From contig JAMPIV010006398.1 of NCBI GenBank assembly GCA_024509875.1, forward strand, positions 447,001 through 511,000: 64,000 nt of DNA. Reading direction: 5' to 3'. Position 1 is the stretch's first letter, and every line of letters starts with the position of its first letter. The notes beneath the pieces are model-generated. The model saw nothing but the letters and a program-made list of their open reading frames with translations, searched no databases and had not been told where the DNA came from. The position numbers were made by a program, and so were the translations under genes. The DNA is from Oreohelix idahoensis (lineage: Eukaryota; Mollusca; Gastropoda; Stylommatophora; Oreohelicidae). Shown piece after piece: positions 59,050 through 64,000 of this stretch.

Positions 59050-59295
59050 ACTTTGTTTCATCCACTATTGCCGTGAAGCGTATTGTGGAACTGAAGCTTG
59101 TGTTCCCGAGCCAAGTATGTTGCCTTGGCTGCTGTGAGCCTGTGTTGTTGTATGATGTCTGTGATGTTGTCCATCCATATGTTTCTTGGTCTTCCCAGTG
59201 CTCTGAACCCAGATCTTCTTGGTATGTAGGCGAGTAGTGGTAATATATCCGGTTCAATTCACATGAGATGATCAAACCAATTGATTTTCTGTGTC
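59050..59295 (-). pseudogene. RTE-like LINE RT C-terminal fragment
   Basis: Across two frames this reads IPRRSGFRALGRPRNIWMDNITDIIQ, the GRP...W.D.I tail of RTE-type RTs. It is followed by LTAAKATYLA and SSTIRFTAIVDETK to a TAA. No tail repeat or target duplication is evident. Confidence 0.6.
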
Positions 59296-59631
59296 TCTAT
59301 ATACTTGAGGCAGGATGTCGTTTCCACCGATTTGTTATGCAATCAGTTCTTATTCTGTCTCTACTGGTAACATTAATTGCTTTTCTTAAAATGCATTAAA
59401 ATTTTTGTTAAGTTATGTGATTGTCGTGTGGTGCGTATTGGGGCAACTACGACAGTAGTTTTTGCTAGGAATAGCCTATGAGATATTAGGTAGAAGGTCT
59501 CTAGAAATTGGCTCGTTAAGAAAGAATAAAGACCTATTCGAGATAGGGACAAGAAGACGGGAACGCGAATGCTTTCCACTGGACAGTGTTTTCTATTTAA
59601 TTATGGAAAGAGTTCTGTTTCCCCACGACCT
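59296..59631. other. No gene recognised
   Basis: May include further decayed LINE sequence on the minus strand near 59300-59370, but nothing firm. Confidence 0.35.
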
Positions 59632-59912
59632 TGGAGCCGCGGTAGCATAGTGGTTAGTGCACTGGCTTCCTAGCGCAGTGGTCTATGGTTCGATCCCCAG
59701 ATGAGGTGGGAATATTTTTAGGCCACAAACGGCTCCTGGGTCGACCCAGCCTCAAATGGGTACCAGAGCAACTCTGGGAAGGTTAAGGCGGCCGGCGTGA
59801 GGCCGACCACATCACCCCTAGTGTGCCGACGGTCAAGATAATATGGGCCTAACACCATATTCCCAATATGCCTCAATGGGCGTGTAACGGGTTCCTTTAC
59901 CTTTTTTCTTTT
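59632..59912 (+). repeat. tRNA-derived SINE, well preserved
   Basis: Head: GCGGTAGCATAGTGGTTAGT (A-box), an anticodon-arm-like CTTCCTAGC, and GGTTCGATCCCC (B-box). It is followed by a body with TCAAATGGGTACCAGAGCAA and GGCCGGCGTGAGGCCGACCA (a perfect small palindrome), and a T-rich end (TTTTTTCTTTTTT). The boxes match RNA polymerase III promoter consensus. It is not a tRNA gene because no matching acceptor strand follows the T-arm. Confidence 0.8.
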
Positions 59913-60190
59913 TTACGACCTTAGCTTCTGCCCTTAGATCCCGTAACAGAAAAAGCTCCCAACCTCATCTGAGTAGAGAAATGTTCCTATATATGAATAT
60001 GTAACACCGACAGCACGAGTGATACATTAACAAACTAGATAATGATCAAACGATTGTTGGGTTTATTAATTAAATATCCACACATATAGGGTTAGTAATG
60101 GTTAGAACGTGATGGTGGTAAAAGACGATTCACACAAAACACACAGATGAGATATTAAAATTGCAGTTAATTAAGTAGTAGTTAATTAAG

Positions 60191-60451
60191 TCAACTAAGA
60201 TGGTTTGGCCATGTCTGCAGAATGGGAGAAGATCGGCTACCACGACAAGCATGGGAAACAAAGAGCCAGGGATCCAGACCTCCAAGACGACCCAGAGTCC
60301 GCTGGAAGGACAACATTATACAATCTTTGAAGGACCGAGGACTAGAATGGAACAAGACCAGGAAGAAGACAGCCGATAGGATAGTCTGGCGCTCTCTCTT
60401 CCAAACCTCTACATCTCACGGTAGAAGGGGAACGACTAAGTAAGTAAGTAA
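60191..60451 (+). mobile_element. RTE-like LINE, strongly 5' truncated
   Basis: Flanked by 13-bp duplications GTAGTTAATTAAG (60178-60190 and 60452-60464). It ends in a (TAAG)n tail. The coding remnant reads MVWPCLQNGRRS.. then RQAWETKSQGSRPPRRPRVRW.DNI and GLEWNKTRKKTADRIVWR to a stop at 60441. Same family as 43418-43925. Confidence 0.88.
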
Positions 60452-60464
60452 GTAGTTAATTAAG

Positions 60465-62396
60465 AATGAACTGGTGTAAAGCGAAATGATGATGATGTGA
60501 TATGATACGTGTTACCAAAATGGTGAGTAATCTACACAGCCTATGTGTCTCTAAATGCTTCTCATGGATACGATGATTCACATGTATGCATAAAATGTCC
60601 CAAGTTGTCATACGTTATGTCGAGTGGGGTATCTCTAAGCCGAGGACGTTCTGATGAAAACTTTTGTCGTACTGAGAACGTTGACGAGGTATATATATAT
60701 TCCTTCACTGTTTGAGTATATCTCAGTAGTGTTGATCAACAGTTATTAGCTGTCATATGAAAAAAAAGTCTGTTGTCTAATCTTCCGAGGGTACTGGCCA
60801 GACTGGATATCTTCACGAAATGTTAGTGATATGTAGACTCATTATCTTGCGTATGTAGTCGTGATTCATAAAATATACTTTAGTCTTCTTCATAGAATGC
60901 GCTTAAGAGTGTGTTAAACTTGGTAAAAATATGAGATTCCACTTTTGAGCTCTTTAGATTGACTTCAGATAATACGCTTTCGAGTGATTTGAACTTGTGA
61001 TAATTATGTATTGAACTTGTGAGCCAGCAGTATATGGTGACGAAAATGCTGCGTTTACCTTCTGAATTGTGGGTGAGAAAATATTCCTTTTTAATTGAGG
61101 AATGAAAGATGTCCTATGGCGAATTCTGCTAGCCAAATGTCCGTTTTTTTGATAACTTATTTCTGGTTAGACGTCAGACACTTTGCGTGTAGACTCAGAC
61201 TTCTGATGAACTTCTTTTCCCGTCGCAAAATCCTTTATGAACACAATTCACCACAGAAATGAATTATTATCCACTCTGAATAAACACGTGTATTTAGGCT
61301 ATGCGTTTTATTGATTTAATCTCTACCTCAAAATGTAACAACTGGACTCCTCTCTCTCTCTAGCGAGCTACGCGGTATATTATATCTCTAGAAGTCCAAT
61401 GTGGGTTCCTTGGACCGGTGACGTACAAATCCGCCCATACAACCAATACTTAAGAGACCCTCTGGTCACTCATTCCCAGGGTCGCTCTTGTCCCCTGTCA
61501 GTCCAAAAGTGGGTGGGGTAATTCGCGACCAACTTTCGTTGCCTGGCTTGCCTGACAAACAGGTATTGAGATAATTGGCTGGCCAATGTAAAAGGGCTGT
61601 CACATTACTCTCTGATTGTCTATCGCTCCGTGTGTTGGCGGCACCCTTTGTTACCTCCGTCCATTGTCGCCAGCATGCTAACATGTCCCCTCTGTGTCGC
61701 CGCCTATTAATTTACATGCCGGTTGGTTTAAACAGCATGAGACGTTTTCACCTGGCCAAGCTGGGCGTCCAATGTGGTGTCCCGTCGCTTGTATGGACAG
61801 CGGCCGAGCAACAAAGATAACAACAGTCCACAGAAATTGTATAATGCCCAGATGTCTGTTTGGATGACCAGATGTGTTTTCACAAGATTTATCACGATGC
61901 AATGTGGACTTCAAACGATGATGTCAGGTATGGGGACTCAATCAAAAGACTTTATTTTACCACCGATGAAAGAACAAATGCGGTTCTCTAGATACCGGTC
62001 GCGAGTAATCAAAACGATGAAATAGCAAATGTGGGATGAAAGAGCACAAATGTGGGAGAAAATAAAATACGAGAGATGTAGGAAAAGATAGAACTATAAG
62101 GCCTTGGCGCTCCTTTATCACAGTGATTCAGTTCACAGTTTCGCGTAGGTCACCAATTTTTGTGATCTTGATCACACTTTTGTATACAACGTCACCAAAT
62201 TCTGTGATCCTTTCACAGCTGCAGTCTCGAACAAAGTTTCATATTAATGAATCTAGGGCTCATGGGTTTTAAATTATGCAAGGAACACTCATGTAAAAAA
62301 ATATATATAATAGTGTTTAAAAAGCAATTCGATACAAACAAGAACTTCCATCCGGGTCTTAAACATTTTCTTTCTGCTGGTATACATTCAGACAAG
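60465..62396. other. No gene recognised
   Basis: About 1.9 kb with short open frames only (up to 83 codons) and no known motif. A TCTCTCTCTCTC run is at 61349. At 62140-62220 two copies of a GTCACCAA.TT.TGTGATC block occur, including the palindrome TGTGATCTTGATCACA. Confidence 0.4.
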
Positions 62397-62620
62397 CAAA
62401 CGACTGGCTGAGTGGTTTGAGCGTTTTCATATCATGATACACTTGCCGTCGTCCAGTCTACCCAGCTGTAAATGGGTACCTGATTCTACTCTTGAGTTAG
62501 GGAAGGCAAAGGTTTGGAACTGGTCACTTCACCTCATAAAAAGCAGGTCCTAAAATGCTGCAATCTCTAACACTTTACTCCCTATGGCAGTATCTGCTAT
62601 AGGACGACTTTAACATTTTT
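62397..62620 (+). repeat. tRNA-derived SINE
   Basis: Head ACTGGCTGAGTGGTTTGAGC (A-box-like), decayed B-box, then CAGCTGTAAATGGGTACCTG, TGAGTTAGGGAAGGCAAAGG, and a 3' end CTCTAACACTTTACTCCCTA then TGGCAGTATCTGC. Same family as 44787, 55556/56756 and 63685. Confidence 0.75.
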
Positions 62621-62704
62621 TCACGTCCAAACATTGAACGAACATGTCTTTCTAATCATGTCTCCTTGCGGAGCATTATTATGTTAAACTGTTTAAAAGA
62701 TGAT

Positions 62705-63028
62705 CTCCAAGGAGATTCTCACGACTGACCGCCAAAGAGTGTCTCACAGCTGACCTCCAAGAGTGTCTCATAGCTGACCTCCACAAGTGTCTCACAGCTG
62801 ACCTCCAAGAGTGTCTCATTGCTGACCTCCAAGAGTGTCTCATTGCTGACCGCCCAAGAGTGTCTCATAGCTGACCACCCAAGAGTGTCTCATAGCTGAC
62901 CTCCAAGAGTGTCTCATTGCTGACCTCCAAGAGTGTCTCACAGCTGACCTCCAAGGGTGTCTCATAGCTGACCTCAAAGAGTCTCATTGCTGGCCTCCCA
63001 AGAGAGCCTGCAGGCTGACCTCAGACAA
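62705..63028. repeat. Minisatellite, 24-bp unit, about 12 copies
   Basis: Unit TCTCATAGCTGACCTCCAAGAGTG, with variation mainly at one dinucleotide (CA, TA or TT after TCTCA) and occasional one-base insertions (CCCAAG). The first copy is near 62718 and the last decays into CTGCAGGCTGACCTCAGACA. Confidence 0.93.
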
Positions 63029-63120
63029 GTAGGATTGTCCCTCATTCATAGAGCTGCTTACTGTGTCTGTTGGCTCTGCTTTTACGAGAATGGAGGGAAA
63101 ATAAATTTGGAGTCAATTTG

Positions 63121-63684
<564 letters not shown>

Positions 63685-63945
63685 CCACAATTATTATTGG
63701 ATTACTGCCGCAAGGGAGTGGAGTGTTCGAGATTTCACTGTACTAGGTATTGGCATGGTGAGGCGGAGTGATATGTTTCTTTCCTCTCTGTCTTTGCCTT
63801 CACTAACTTAAGAGGAGGGGTCAGGTACCAGTTCACACCTTGGTAGATTTGAGCGTGAAGCTACCTCCTTTTGAACCCGGAAACTTTTACTGAAGAGACC
63901 AGCTCTCTAATTACTCTGCCAGTCGCACGCTCTGTTGTTTCTTGG
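63685..63945 (-). repeat. tRNA-derived SINE
   Basis: Minus strand: head GCGACTGGCAGAGTAATTAG (A-box), GGGTTCAAAAGG (B-box), body GGTACCTGACCCCTCCTCTT then AAGTTAGTGAAGGCAAAG, and 3' end CGAACACTCCACTCCCTTGC then GGCAGTAAT. This is the fullest copy of the family in the window. Confidence 0.8.
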
Positions 63946-64000
63946 TCTTTATCGTCTCAGTTTATTCCTTCTCGAAGTGTTGCTCCATTATCAGATAGAT

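Noticed and set aside
59637..59710. Possible tRNA gene
   Set aside because: A- and B-boxes are good, but no 3' acceptor strand pairs with the start and a SINE body follows.
62161..62176. TGTGATCTTGATCACA looks like a bacterial CRP site
   Set aside because: The DNA is clearly from an animal genome, so the match is chance.
62705..63028. Regular repeats as a possible CRISPR array
   Set aside because: Units are directly tandem with no unique spacers, and there are no cas genes.

Overview
The window is animal nuclear DNA from a TE-rich genome. No host gene, rRNA, true tRNA or CRISPR array was recognised. What is present is Ty3/Gypsy-type LTR retrotransposons, RTE-like and I-superfamily LINEs, tRNA-derived SINEs, mariner and hAT transposons, and long microsatellites. 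This mix fits an invertebrate, perhaps a lophotrochozoan such as a mollusc, but that is inference: nothing in the window names the organism.

Bases 1-36319 are a stack of insertions, worked out from LTR pairs and target-site duplications (TSDs). Element C (+, 2194-24163) is an old Gypsy-type element. Its 5' LTR is cut at 2193 by element A (+, left part outside the window). Its gag/pol is cut by element B (-, 4791-22897, 814-bp LTRs, TSD ATCGG). B is in turn cut by element E (+, 11314-20585, 2.26-kb LTRs, TSD GGTGC). E is the best preserved and carries gag-PR-INT-RT-RNase H, with integrase before reverse transcriptase. This Copia-like order in a Gypsy-type element is the hallmark of the Gmr1 group. 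C and D belong to the same lineage as E; A and B are a second family whose RNase H is also the last pol domain. C stops at 24163, next to a 0.63-kb foldback structure (24185-24812). Then comes a decayed hAT/ZMYM1-like transposase gene, split by element D (-, 25451-34856, LTRs up to 2.5 kb, TSD ACTCT). D contains a 5'-truncated RTE LINE (30149-31075, TSD ATGAGAAGATT). D has no RT or RNase H and shares at least five in-frame lesions with C, yet clearly transposed.

Bases 36320-50150 hold a (TA)n array, a nearly intact EN-RT-RNase H LINE (37438-41587, minus, 12-bp TSD, one frameshift), several LINE 3' fragments, a SINE, a second copy of the RTE found in D, a complex TA/TG/CGTG microsatellite, and a decayed D34D mariner (48816-50134). 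Bases 50160-54753 are an almost cytosine-free A/G then G/T tract, either an extreme low-complexity block or an assembly artefact; ORFs in it are meaningless.

Bases 54754-64000 hold a decayed mariner-like fragment, an RTE LINE inserted in a SINE, a short hAT element with an 8-bp TSD, more LINE and SINE copies, a 24-bp minisatellite and a (GA)n array. The elements are mostly dead copies. Those retaining full coding content (E) may have supplied functions to relatives that lost them (D, possibly B). That is an inference from the lesions and the TSDs.
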